Assembly (NCBI GenBank): GCA_028752905.1
Contig: JAQNBH010000002.1
Location: 32,387,530-32,451,529, forward strand
Direction of reading: 5' to 3'
Length of the DNA: 64,000 nucleotides
Source of the DNA: Cladorhizidae sp. MBARI D1340-BT2
Taxonomy: Eukaryota > Porifera > Demospongiae > Poecilosclerida > Cladorhizidae
Of this stretch, positions 49,692 through 62,683 are shown piece after piece. Each line of letters begins with the position of its first letter. The stretch's first letter is position 1. Made by a program: the position numbers and the translations under genes. A model generated the notes under the pieces. The model did not search any database. It was given only the letters and a program-made list of their open reading frames with translations, and was not told where the DNA came from.

Positions 49692-51268
49692 AATATAATA
49701 TACAGACAACAGGAATAATGCAGCACATCACTCAATACCTACTAGCACTTAATACTAGTAATATAATACACACACAACAGGAATAATGGACACAACACTC
49801 AATACCTACTTGCACTTACTTATATTAATATTATAATACACACACAACAGGAATAATTCAGCACATCACTCAATACTTACTAGCACTTACTACTAGTAAT
49901 ATAATACACACACAACAGGAATAATGCATCACACCACTCAATACCTACTAGCACTTGCTACTAGTAATATAATACACACACAACAGGAATAATACGCATA
50001 TCACTCAATACCTACTAGCACTTACTACTAGTAATATAATACACACACAACAGGAATAATGCAGCACATCACTCAATACTTACTAGCACTTACTACTAGT
50101 AATATAATACACTCACAACAGAAATAATGCAGCACATCAATCAATACTTACTAGCACTTGCTACTAGTAATTTAATACACACACAACAGGAATAATCCAC
50201 ACATCACTCAATACCTACTAGAACGTACTACTATTAATATAATACACACACAACAGGAATAATGCAGCACATCACTCAATACTTACTAGCACTTACTACT
50301 AGTACACACATAACAGGAATAATGCTCACATCACTCAATACCAACTAGCAATTACTACTATTAATATAATACACACACAACAGGAATAATGCATCACATC
50401 ACTCAATACTTATTAGCACTTACTATTAGTAATATAATACACACACAACAGGAATAATGGACACAACACTCAATACCTACTAGCACTTACTACTAGTAAT
50501 ATAATACACACACAACAGGAATAATGCAGTACATCACTCAATATCTACTAGCACTTACTACTAGTAATATAATACACACACAACAGGAATAATGCACACA
50601 TCACTCAATACCTACTAGCACTTACTACTAGTAATATAATACACACACAACAGGAATAATGCAGCACATCACACAATATCTACAAGCACTTACTACTATT
50701 AATATAATACACACACAACAGGAATAATGCATCACATCACTCAATACCTACTAGCACTTACTACTTATAATATAATACACACACAACAGGAATAATGCAC
50801 ACATCATTCAATACCTACCTAGTTATATAATACACACACAACAGGAATAATGCAGCACATCACTCAATACTTACTAGCACTTACTACTAGTAATATAATA
50901 CACACACAACAGGAATAATGCAGCACTTCACTCAATACCTACTACCACTTACTACTAGTAATATAATACACACACAACAGGAATAATGCAGCACATCAAT
51001 CAATACTTACTAGCACTTGCTACTAGTAATATAATACACACACAACGGGAATAATCCACACATCACTCAATACCTACTAGCACTTACTACTATTAATATA
51101 ATACACACACAACAGGAATAATGAAGCACATCACTCAATACTTACTAGGACTTACTACTAGTAATATAATACACACACAACAGGAATAATACACACATCA
51201 CTCAATACTTACTAGGACTTACTTCTATTGATATAATACACATACAACAGAAATAATGCAGCACATCA
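49672..51268 (+). repeat. Satellite 2 tract F5 (forward, standard block)
   Basis: Near copy of F4, including the AATTCAG monomer (near 49855) and the shortened monomer near 50300. Confidence 0.95.
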
Positions 51269-51281
51269 TTATATTACTAGT
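51262..51281. other. F-to-R junction, class B
   Basis: Same class B join at 51268/51269 as at 45837, in the sister compound unit. Confidence 0.9.
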
Positions 51282-54200
51282 AGTAAGTGCTAGTAAGTAT
51301 TGAGTGATGTGCTGCATTATTCCTGTTGTGTGTGTATTATATTACTAGTAGTAAGTGCTAGTAGGTATTGAGTGATGTGATGCATTATTCCTGTTGTGTG
51401 TGTATTTATTACTATTAGTAAGTGCTAGTAGGTATTGAGTGAGGTGCTGCATTATTCCTGTTGTGTGTGTATTATATTAATAGAAGTAAGTACTAGTAAG
51501 TATTGAGTGATGTGTGTATTATATTACTAGTAGCAAGTGCTAGTAAGTATTGATTGATGTGCTGCATTATTTCTGTTGTGTGTATTATATTACTAGTAGT
51601 AAGTGCTAGTAAGTATTGAGTGATGTGCTGCATTATTCCTGTTGTGTGTGTATTATATTACTAGTAGCAAGTGCTAGTAGGTATTGAGTGTTGTGCTGCA
51701 TTATTCCTGTTGTGTGTGTATTATATTACTAGTAGTAAGTGCTTGTAGATATTGTGTGATGTGCTGCATTATTCCTGTTGTGTGTGTATTATATTACTAG
51801 TAGTAAGTGCTAGTAGGTATTGAGTGATGTGTGCATTATTCCTGTTGTGTGTGTATTATATTACTAGTAGTAAGTGCTAGTAGATATTGAGTAATGTGCT
51901 GCATTATTACTGTTGTGTGTGTATTATATTACTAGTAGTAGGTGCTAGTATGTATTGAGTGATGTACTGCATTATTCCTGTTGTGTGTGTGTTATATTAC
52001 TAGTAGTAAGTGCTAGTAAGTATCGATTGATGTGCTGCATTATTTCTGTTGTGTGTGTATTATATTACTAGTAGTAAGTGCTAGTAGGTATTGAGTGATG
52101 TGTGTATTATTGCTGTTGTGTATGTATTATATTACTAGTAGTAAGTGCTAGTAAGTACTGAGTGATGTGATGCATTATTCCTGTTGTGTGTGTATTATAT
52201 TACTAATAGTAAGTGCTAATAAGTATTGAATGATGTGTGCATTATTCCTGTTGTGTGTGTATTATATTACTAGTAGTAAGTGCTAGTAGGTATTGAGTGA
52301 TGTGATGCATTATTCCTGTTGTGTGTGTATTATATTACTAGTAGTAAGTGCTAGTAGGTATTGAGTGATGTGTGGATTATTCCTGTTGTGTGTGTATTAT
52401 ATTACTAGTAGGAAGTGCTAGTAAGTATTGATTGATGTGCTGCATTATTTCTGTTGTGTGTGTATTATATTACTAGAGGTAAGTGCTAGTAAGTATTGAG
52501 TGATGTGATACATCATTCCTGTTGTGTGTGTATTATATTACTGGTAGTAAGTGCTAGTAGGTATTGAGTGATGGGCTGCATTATTCCTGTTGTGTTTATT
52601 ATATTACTAGTAATAAGTGCTAGTTGTTATTGAGTGTTGTGAGAATTATTCCTGTTGTGTTTGTATTATATTACTAATAGTAAGTGCTAATAAGTATTGA
52701 ATGATGTGTGCATTATTCCTGTTGTGTGTGTATTATATTACTAGTAGTAAGTGCTAGTAGGTATTGAGTGATGTGATGCATTATTCCTGTTGTGTGTGTA
52801 TTATATTAATAGTAGTAAGTGCTAGTAGGTATTGAGTGATGTGTGGATTATTCCTGTTGTGTGTGTATTATATTACTAGTAGGAAGTGCTAGTAAGTATT
52901 GATTGATGTGCTGCATTATTTCTGTTGTGTGTGTATTATATTACTAGAGGTAAGTGCTAGTAAGTATTGAGTGATGTGCTGCATTATTCCTGTTGTGTGT
53001 GTATTATATTACTAGTAGTAAGTGCTAGTAGGTATTGAGTGATGGGCTGCATTATTCCTGTTGTGTGTGTATTATATTACTAGTAGTAAGTGCTAGTAAG
53101 TATTGAGTGATGTGCTGCATTATTCCTGTTGTGTGTGTATTTATTACTAGTAGTAAGTGCTAGTAGGTATTGAGTGAGGTGCTGCATTATTCCTGTTGTG
53201 TGTGTATTATATTAATAGAAGTAAATCCTAGTAAGTATTGAGTGATGTGTGTATTATATTACTAGTAGCAAGTGCTAGTAAGTATTGATTGATGTGCTGC
53301 ATTATTTCTGTTGTGTGTGTATTATATTACTAGTAGTATGTGCTAGTAAGTATTGAGTGATGTGCTGCATTATTCCTGTTGTGTGTGTATTATATTACTA
53401 GTAGCAAGTGCTAGTAGGTATTGAGTGTTGTGCCGCATTATTCCTGTTGTGTGTGTATGATATTACTAGTAGTAAGTGCTTGTAGATATTGTGTGATGTG
53501 CTGCATTATTCCTGTTGTGTGTGTATTATATTACTAGTAGTAAGTGCTAGTAGGTATTGAGTGATGTGTGCATTATTCCTGTTGTGTGTGTATTATATTA
53601 CTAGTAGTAAGTGCTAGCAGATATTGAGTAATGTGCTGCATTATTACTGTTGTGTGTGTGTATTATATTACTAGTAGTAAGTGCTAGTAGGTATTGAGTG
53701 ATGTACTGCATTATTCCTGTTGTGTGTGTATTATATTACTAGTAGTAAGTGCTAGTAAGTATCGATTGAAGTGCTGCATTATTTATGTTGTGTGTGTATT
53801 ATATTACTAGTAGTAAGTGCTAGTAGGTATTGAGTGATGTGTGTATTATTCCTGTTGTGTGTGTATTATATTAATAGAAGTAAGTCCTAGTAAGTATTGA
53901 GTGATGTGATGCATTATTCCTGTTGTGTGTGTATTATATTACTAATAGTAAGTGCTAGTAGGTATTGAGTGATGTGATGCATTATTCCTGTTGTGTGTGT
54001 ATTATGATACTAGTAGTAAGTGCTAGTAGGTATTGAGTGTTGCGCTGCATTATTCCTGTTGTGTGTGTATTATATTACTAATAGTAAGTGCTAATAAGTA
54101 TTGAGTGGTGTGATGCATTATTCCTTTTGTGTGTATTATATTACTAGTAGTAAGTGCTAGTAAGTATTGAGTGATGTGCTGCATTATTCCTGTTGTGTGT

Positions 54201-55359
54201 GTATTATATTAATAGAAGTAAGTCCTAGTAAGTATTGAGTGATGTGTGTATTATTCCTGTTGTGTGTGTATTATATTACTAGTAGTAAGTCCTAGTAAGT
54301 ATTGAGTGATGTGATGCATTATTCCTGTTTTGTGTGTATTTATTACTAGTAGTAAGTCTAGTTGGAATTGAGTGAGGTGCTGCATTATTCCTGTTGTGTG
54401 TGTATTATATTACTAGTAGCAAGTGCTAGTAGGTATTGAGTGATGTGTGTATTATTCCTGTTGTGTGTGTATTATATTATATTACTAGTAGTAAGTGCTA
54501 GTAGGTATTGAGTGATGTGTGCATTATTCCTGTTGTGTGTGTATTATATTACTAGTAGTAAGTGCTAGTAGGTATTGAGTGATGTGAGCATTATTCCTGT
54601 TGTGTGTGTATTATATTACTAGTAGTAAGTGCTAGTAGGTATTGAGTGATGTGATGCATTATTCCTATTGTGTGTGTATTATATTACTAGTAGTAAGTGC
54701 TAGTAAGTATTGAGTGATGTGAGCATTATTCCTGTTGTGTGTGTATTATATTACTAATAGTAAGTGCTAATAAGTATTGAGTGGTCTGATGCATTATTCC
54801 TGTTGTGTGTATTATATTACTAGTAGTAAGTGCTAGTAAGTATTGAGTGATGTGCTGCATTATTCCTGTTGTGTGTGTATTATATTAATAGAAGTAAGTC
54901 CTAGTAAGTATTGAGTGATGTGTGTATTATTCCTGTTGTGTGTGTATTATATTACTAGTAGTAAGTGCTAGTAGGTATTGAGTGATGTGTGGATTATTCC
55001 CGTTGTGTGTGTATTATATTACTAGTAGTAAGTGCTAGTAGATATTGAGTAATGTGCTGCATTATTACTGTTGTGTGTGTATTATATTACTAGTAGTAAG
55101 TGCTAGTAGGTATTGAGTGATGTACTGCATTATTCCTGTTGTGTGTGTATTATATTACTAGTAGTAAGTGCTAGTAAGTATTGATTGATGTGCTGCATTA
55201 TTTCTGTTGTGTGTGTATTATATTACTAGTGGTAAGTGCTAGTAGGTATTGAGTGATGTGTGTATTATTCCTGTTGTGTGTGTATTATATTAATAGAAGT
55301 AAGTCCTAGTAAGTATTGAGTAATGTGCTGCATTATTCCTGTTGTGTGTGTATTATATT
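51269..55359 (-). repeat. Satellite 2 tract R5 (reverse)
   Basis: 4.1 kb. Begins like R4, inside the HOR, but keeps monomers near 52490-52750 that R4 lacks (ATACATCATTCC, ACTGGTAGTAAG, TTGTGTTTATTATATT). Lacks the 20-bp duplication marker. It also lacks the CCTAGTAAG...TATTACATTAC stretch that R4 carries near 48600-48650. Confidence 0.95.
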
Positions 55360-55379
55360 ACTATAATACACACACAACA
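55340..55379. other. R-to-F junction hairpin
   Basis: Same 40 bases; loop at 55358-55361. The monomer before it carries GAGTAATGTG instead of GAGTGATGTG. Confidence 0.93.
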
Positions 55380-56974
55380 CACTTCTATTAATATAATATA
55401 CAGACAACAGGAATAATGCAGCACATCACTCAATACCTACTAGCACTTAATACTAGTAATATAATACACACACAACAGGAATAATGGACACAACACTCAA
55501 TACCTACTTGCACTTACTTATATTAATATTATAATACACACACAACAGGAATAATGCAGCACATCACTCAATACTTACTAGCACTTACTACTAGTAATAT
55601 AATACACACACAACAGGAATAATGCATCACACCACTCAATACCTACTAGCACTTGCTACTAGTAATATAATACACACACAACAGGAATAATACGCATATC
55701 ACTCAATACCTACTAGCACTTACTACTAGTAATATAATACACACACAACAGGAATAATGCAGCACATCACTCAATACTTACTAGCACTTACTACTAGTAA
55801 TATAATACACTCACAACAGAAATAATGCAGCACATCAATCAATACTTACTAGCACTTGCTACTAGTAATTTAATACACACACAACAGGAATAATCCACAC
55901 ATCACTCAATACCTACTAGAACGTACTACTATTAATATAATACACACACAACAGGAATAATGCAGCACATCACTCAATACTTACTAGCACTTACTACTAG
56001 TAATATAATACACACATAACAGGAATAATGCTCACATCACTCAATACCAACTAGCAATTACTACTATTAATATAATACACACACAACAGGAATAATGCAT
56101 CACATCACTCAATACTTATTAGCACTTACTATTAGTAATATAATACACACACAACAGGAATAATGGACACAACACTCAATACCTACTAGCACTTACTACT
56201 AGTAATATAATACACACACAACAGGAATAATGCAGTACATCACTCAATATCTACTAGCACTTACTACTAGTAATATAATACACACACAACAGGAATAATG
56301 CACACATCACTCAATACCTACTAGCACTTACTACTAGTAATATAATACACACACAACAGGAATAATGCAGCACATCACACAATATCTACAAGCACTTACT
56401 ACTATTAATATAATACACACACAACAGGAATAATGCATCACATCACTCAATACCTACTAGCACTTACTACTTATAATATAATACACACACAACAGGAATA
56501 ATGCACACATCATTCAATACCTACCTAGTTATATAATACACACACAACAGGAATAATGCAGCACATCACTCAATACTTACTAGCACTTACTACTAGTAAT
56601 ATAATACACACACAACAGGAATAATGCAGCACTTCACTCAATACCTACTACCACTTACTACTAGTAATATAATACACACACAACAGGAATAATGCAGCAC
56701 ATCAATCAATACTTACTAGCACTTGCTACTAGTAATATAATACACACACAACGGGAATAATCCACACATCACTCAATACCTACTAGCACTTACTACTATT
56801 AATATAATACACACACAACAGGAATAATGAAGCACATCACTCAATACTTACTAGGACTTACTACTAGTAATATAATACACACACAACAGGAATAATACAC
56901 ACATCACTCAATACTTACTAGGACTTACTTCTATTGATATAATACACATACAACAGAAATAATGCAGCACATCA
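55360..56974 (+). repeat. Satellite 2 tract F6 (forward, standard block)
   Basis: Standard block with the full-length CATAACAGG monomer and GGAATAATGCAG, as in F3 and F7 and unlike F4 and F5. Confidence 0.95.
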
Positions 56975-56987
56975 TTATATTACTAGT
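56968..56987. other. F-to-R junction, class A
   Basis: Identical join at 56974/56975. Class A sequence lasts only about 210 bp before the jump to HOR-interior monomers. Confidence 0.92.
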
Positions 56988-59647
56988 AGTAAGTCCTAGT
57001 AAGTATTGAGTGATGTGCTGCATTAGTCCTGTTGTGTGTGTATTATATTAATAGTAGTAAGTGCTAGTAGGTATTGAGTGATGTGTGTATTATTCCTGTT
57101 GTGTGTGTATTATATTACTAGTAGTAAGTCCTAGTAAGTATTGAGTGATGTTTGGATTATTCCCGTTGTGTGTGTATTATATTACTAGTAGTAAGTGCTA
57201 GTAGGTATTGAGTGATGGGCTGCATTATTCCTGTTGTGTGTGTATTATATTACTAGTAGTAAGTGCTAGTAAGTATTGAGTGATGTGCTGCATTATTCCT
57301 GTTGTGTGTGTATTTATTACTAGTAGTAAGTGCTAGTAGGTATTGAGTGAGGTGCTGCATTATTCCTGTTGTGTGTGTATTATATTATTAGAAGTAAATC
57401 CTAGTAAGTATTGAGTGATGTGTGTATTATATTACTAGTAGCAAGTGCTAGTAAGTATTGATTGATGTGCTGCATTATTTCTGTTGTGTGTGTATTATAT
57501 TACTAGTAGTATGTGCTAGTAAGTATTGAGTGATGTGCTGCATTATTCCTGTTGTGTGTGTATTATATTACTAGTAGCAAGTGCTAGTAGGTATTGAGTG
57601 TTGTGCCGCATTATTCCTGTTGTGTGTGTATGATATTACTAGTAGTAAGTGCTTGTAGATATTGTGTGATGTGGTGCATTATTCCTGTTGTGTGTGTATT
57701 ATATTACTAGTAGTAAGTGCTAGTAGGTATTGAGTGATGTGTGCATTATTCCTGTTGTGTGTGTATTATATTACTAGTAGTAAGTGCTAGCAGATATTGA
57801 GTAATGTGCTGCATTATTACTGTTGTGTGTGTGTATTATATTACTAGTAGTAAGTGCTAGTAGGTATTGAGTGATGTACTGCATTATTCCTGTTGTGTGT
57901 GTATTATATTACTAGTAGTAAGTGCTAGTAAGTATCGATTGAAGTGCTGCATTATTTATGTTGTGTGTGTATTATATTACTAGTAGTAAGTGCTAGTAGG
58001 TATTGAGTGATGTGTGTATTATTCCTGTTGTGTGTGTATTATATTAATAGAAGTAAGTCCTAGTAAGTATTGAGTGATGTGATGCATTATTCCTGTTGTG
58101 TGTGTATTATATTACTAATAGTAAGTGCTAGTAGGTATTGAGTGATGTGATGCATTATTCCTGTTGTGTGTGTATTATAATACTAGTAGTAAGTGCTAGT
58201 AGGTATTGAGTGTTGCGCTGCATTATTCCTGTTGTGTGTGTATTATATTACTAATAGTAAGTGCTAATAAGTATTGAGTGGTGTGATGCATTATTCCTTT
58301 TGTGTGTATTATATTACTAGTAGTAAGTGCTAGTAAGTATTGAGTGATGTGCTGCATTATTCCTGTTGTGTGTGTATTATATTAATAGAAGTAAGTCCTA
58401 GTAAGTATTGAGTGATGTATGTATTATTCCTGTTGTGTGTGTATTATATTACTAGTAGTAAGTCCTAGTAAGTATTGAGTGATGTGATGCATTATTCCTG
58501 TTTTGTGTGTATTTATTACTAGTAGTAAGTCTAGTTGGAATTGAGTGAGGTGCTGCATTATTCCTGTTGTGTGTGTATTATATTAATAGAAGTAAGTCCT
58601 AGTAAGTATTGAGTGATGTGTGTATTAAATTACTAGTAGCAAGTGCTAGTAAGTATTGATTGATGTGCTGCATTATTCCTGTTGTGTGTGTATTATATTA
58701 CTAGTAGCAAGTGCTAGTAGGTATTGAGTGATGTGTGTATTATTCCTGTTGTGTGTGTATTATATTATATTACTAGTAGTAAGTGCTAGTAGGTATTGAG
58801 TGATGTGTGCATTATTCCTGTTGTGTGTGTATTATATTACTAGTAGTAAGTGCTAGTAGGTATTGAGTGATGTGAGCATTATTCCTGTTGTGTGTGTATT
58901 ATATTACTAGTAGTAAGTGCTAGTAGGTATTGAGTGATGTGATGCATTATTCCTATTGTGTGTGTAATATATTACTAGTAGTAAGTGCTAGTAAGTATTG
59001 AGTGATGTGAGCATTATTCCTGTTGTGTGTGTATTATATTACTAATAGTAAGTGCTAATAAGTATTGAGTGGTGTGATGCATTATTCCTGTTGTGTGTAT
59101 TATATTACTAGTAGTAAGTGCTAGTAAGTATTGAGTGATGTGCTGCATTATTCCTGTTGTGTGTGTATTATATTAATAGAAGTAAGTCCTAGTAAGTATT
59201 GAGTGATGTGTGTATTATTCCTGTTGTGTGTGTATTATATTACTAGTAGTAAGTGCTAGTAGGTATTGAGTGATGTGTGGATTATTCCCGTTGTGTGTGT
59301 ATTATATTACTAGTAGTAAGTGCTAGTAGATATTGAGTAATGTGCTGCATTATTACTGTTGTGTGTGTATTATATTACTAGTAGTAAGTGCTAGTAGGTA
59401 TTGAGTGATGTACTGCATTATTCCTGTTGTGTGTGTATTATATTACTAGTAGTAAGTGCTAGTAAGTATTGATTGATGTGCTGCATTATTTCTGTTGTGT
59501 GTGTATTATATTACTAGTGGTAAGTGCTAGTAGGTATTGAGTGATGTGTGTATTATTCCTGTTGTGTGTGTATTATATTAATAGAAGTAAGTCCTAGTAA
59601 GTATTGAGTGATGTGCTGCATTATTCCTGTTGTGTGTGTATTATATT
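56975..59647 (-). repeat. Satellite 2 tract R6 (reverse, shortened)
   Basis: 2.7 kb. The first three monomers (to about 57180, with CATTAGTCC and GTTTGGATTATTCCCG) match the start of R1, R2, R3 and R7. It then jumps to an interior HOR monomer (GATGGGCTGC), so several kilobases found in R3 are missing. Confidence 0.94.
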
Positions 59648-59667
59648 ACTATAATACACACACAACA
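59628..59667. other. R-to-F junction hairpin
   Basis: Same 40 bases and same flanks; loop at 59646-59649. Confidence 0.93.
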
Positions 59668-62600
59668 CACTTCTATTAATATAATATACAGACAACAGGA
59701 ATAATGCAGCACATCACTCAATACCTACTAGCACTTAATACTAGTAATATAATACACACACAACAGGAATAATGGACACAACACTCAATACCTACTTGCA
59801 CTTACTTATATTAATATTATAATACACACACAACAGGAATAATGCAGCACATCACTCAATACTTACTAGCACTTACTACTAGTAATATAATACACACACA
59901 ACAGGAATAATGCATCACACCACTCAATACCTACTAGCACTTGCTACTAGTAATATAATACACACACAACAGGAATAATACGCATATCACTCAATACCTA
60001 CTAGCACTTACTACTAGTAATATAATACACACACAACAGGAATAATGCAGCACATCACTCAATACTTACTAGCACTTACTACTAGTAATATAATACACTC
60101 ACAACAGAAATAATGCAGCACATCAATCAATACTTACTAGCACTTGCTACTAGTAATTTAATACACACACAACAGGAATAATCCACACATCACTCAATAC
60201 CTACTAGAACGTACTACTATTAATATAATACACACACAACAGGAATAATGCAGCACATCACTCAATACTTACTAGCACTTACTACTAGTAATATAATACA
60301 CACATAACAGGAATAATGCTCACATCACTCAATACCAACTAGCAATTACTACTATTAATATAATACACACACAACAGGAATAATGCATCACATCACTCAA
60401 TACTTATTAGCACTTACTATTAGTAATATAATACACACACAACAGGAATAATGGACACAACACTCAATACCTACTAGCACTTACTACTAGTAATATAATA
60501 CACACACAACAGGAATAATGCAGTACATCACTCAATATCTACTAGCACTTACTACTAGTAATATAATACACACACAACAGGAATAATGCACACATCACTC
60601 AATACCTACTAGCACTTACTACTAGTAATATAATACACACACAACAGGAATAATGCAGCACATCACACAATATCTACAAGCACTTACTACTATTAATATA
60701 ATACACACACAACAGGAATAATGCATCACATCACTCAATACCTACTAGCACTTACTACTTATAATATAATACACACACAACAGGAATAATGCACACATCA
60801 TTCAATACCTACCTAGTTATATAATACACACACAACAGGAATAATGCAGCACATCACTCAATACTTACTAGCACTTACTACTAGTAATATAATACACACA
60901 CAACAGGAATAATGCAGCACTTCACTCAATACCTACTACCACTTACTACTAGTAATATAATACACACACAACAGGAATAATGCAGCACATCAATCAATAC
61001 TTACTAGCACTTGCTACTAGTAATATAATACACACACAACGGGAATAATCCACACATCACTCAATACCTACTAGCACTTACTACTATTAATATAATACAC
61101 ACACAACAGGAATAATGAAGCACATCACTCAATACTTACTAGGACTTACTACTAGTAATATAATACACACACAACAGGAATAATACACACATCACTCAAT
61201 ACTTACTAGGACTTACTTCTATTGATATAATACACATACAACAGAAATAATGCAGCACATCACTCAATACTTACTAGCACTTACTACTAGTAATATAATA
61301 CACACACAACAGGAATAATGCATCACACCACTCAATACCTACTAGCACTTGCTACTAGTAATATAATACACACACAACAGGAATAATACGCATATCACTC
61401 AATACCTACTAGCACTTACTACTAGTAATATAATACACACACAACAGGAATAATGCAGCACATCACTCAATACTTACTAGCACTTACTACTAGTAATATA
61501 ATACACTCACAACAGAAATAATGCAGCACATCAATCAATACTTACTAGCACTTGCTACTAGTAATTTAATACACACACAACAGGAATAATCCACACATCA
61601 CTCAATACCTACTAGAACGTACTACTATTAATATAATACACACACAACAGGAATAATGCAGCACATCACTCAATACTTACTAGCACTTACTACTAGTAAT
61701 ATAATACACACATAACAGGAATAATGCTCACATCACTCAATACCAACTAGCAATTACTACTATTAATATAATACACACACAACAGGAATAATGCATCACA
61801 TCACTCAATACTTATTAGCACTTACTATTAGTAATATAATACACACACAACAGGAATAATGGACACAACACTCAATACCTACTAGCACTTACTACTAGTA
61901 ATATAATACACACACAACAGGAATAATGCAGTACATCACTCAATATCTACTAGCACTTACTACTAGTAATATAATACACACACAACAGGAATAATGCACA
62001 CATCACTCAATACCTACTAGCACTTACTACTAGTAATATAATACACACACAACAGGAATAATGCAGCACATCACACAATATCTACAAGCACTTACTACTA
62101 TTAATATAATACACACACAACAGGAATAATGCATCACATCACTCAATACCTACTAGCACTTACTACTTATAATATAATACACACACAACAGGAATAATGC
62201 ACACATCATTCAATACCTACCTAGTTATATAATACACACACAACAGGAATAATGCAGCACATCACTCAATACTTACTAGCACTTACTACTAGTAATATAA
62301 TACACACACAACAGGAATAATGCAGCACTTCACTCAATACCTACTACCACTTACTACTAGTAATATAATACACACACAACAGGAATAATGCAGCACATCA
62401 ATCAATACTTACTAGCACTTGCTACTAGTAATATAATACACACACAACGGGAATAATCCACACATCACTCAATACCTACTAGCACTTACTACTATTAATA
62501 TAATACACACACAACAGGAATAATGAAGCACATCACTCAATACTTACTAGGACTTACTACTAGTAATATAATACACACACAACAGGAATAATACACACAT

Positions 62601-62670
62601 CACTCAATACTTACTAGGACTTACTTCTATTGATATAATACACATACAACAGAAATAATGCAGCACATCA
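59648..62670 (+). repeat. Satellite 2 tract F7 (forward, duplicated block)
   Basis: Twice the usual length of a standard forward block because about 1408 bp is repeated in tandem (about 59853-61260 and 61261-62668). The first copy ends in the usual ATTGATATAATACACATAC monomer but continues forward into CTCAATACTTACTAGC instead of switching strand. Confidence 0.94.
59853..62668 (+). repeat. 1408-bp tandem duplication inside F7
   Basis: CATCACACCACTC occurs at 59913 and 61321, and all following variants repeat with that 1408-bp offset up to the strand switch. I saw no difference between the two copies. Boundaries are ambiguous within one monomer. Confidence 0.9.
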
Positions 62671-62683
62671 TTATATTACTAGT
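62664..62683. other. F-to-R junction, class A
   Basis: Identical join at 62670/62671 at the end of the second copy of the 1408-bp duplication. Confidence 0.92.

Larger units (their letters stand above)
49672..55359. repeat. Compound HOR (F5+R5), 5688 bp
   Basis: Second compound unit. Longer than the first mainly because of monomers near 52490-52750 kept here and lost in R4, offset by a stretch missing near 54400. Confidence 0.9.
55360..59647. repeat. Compound HOR (F6+R6), 4288 bp
   Basis: Third compound unit, shortened by the jump at about 57185 in its reverse part. The rest follows the order of the other compound units up to the hairpin at 59628-59667. Confidence 0.88.
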
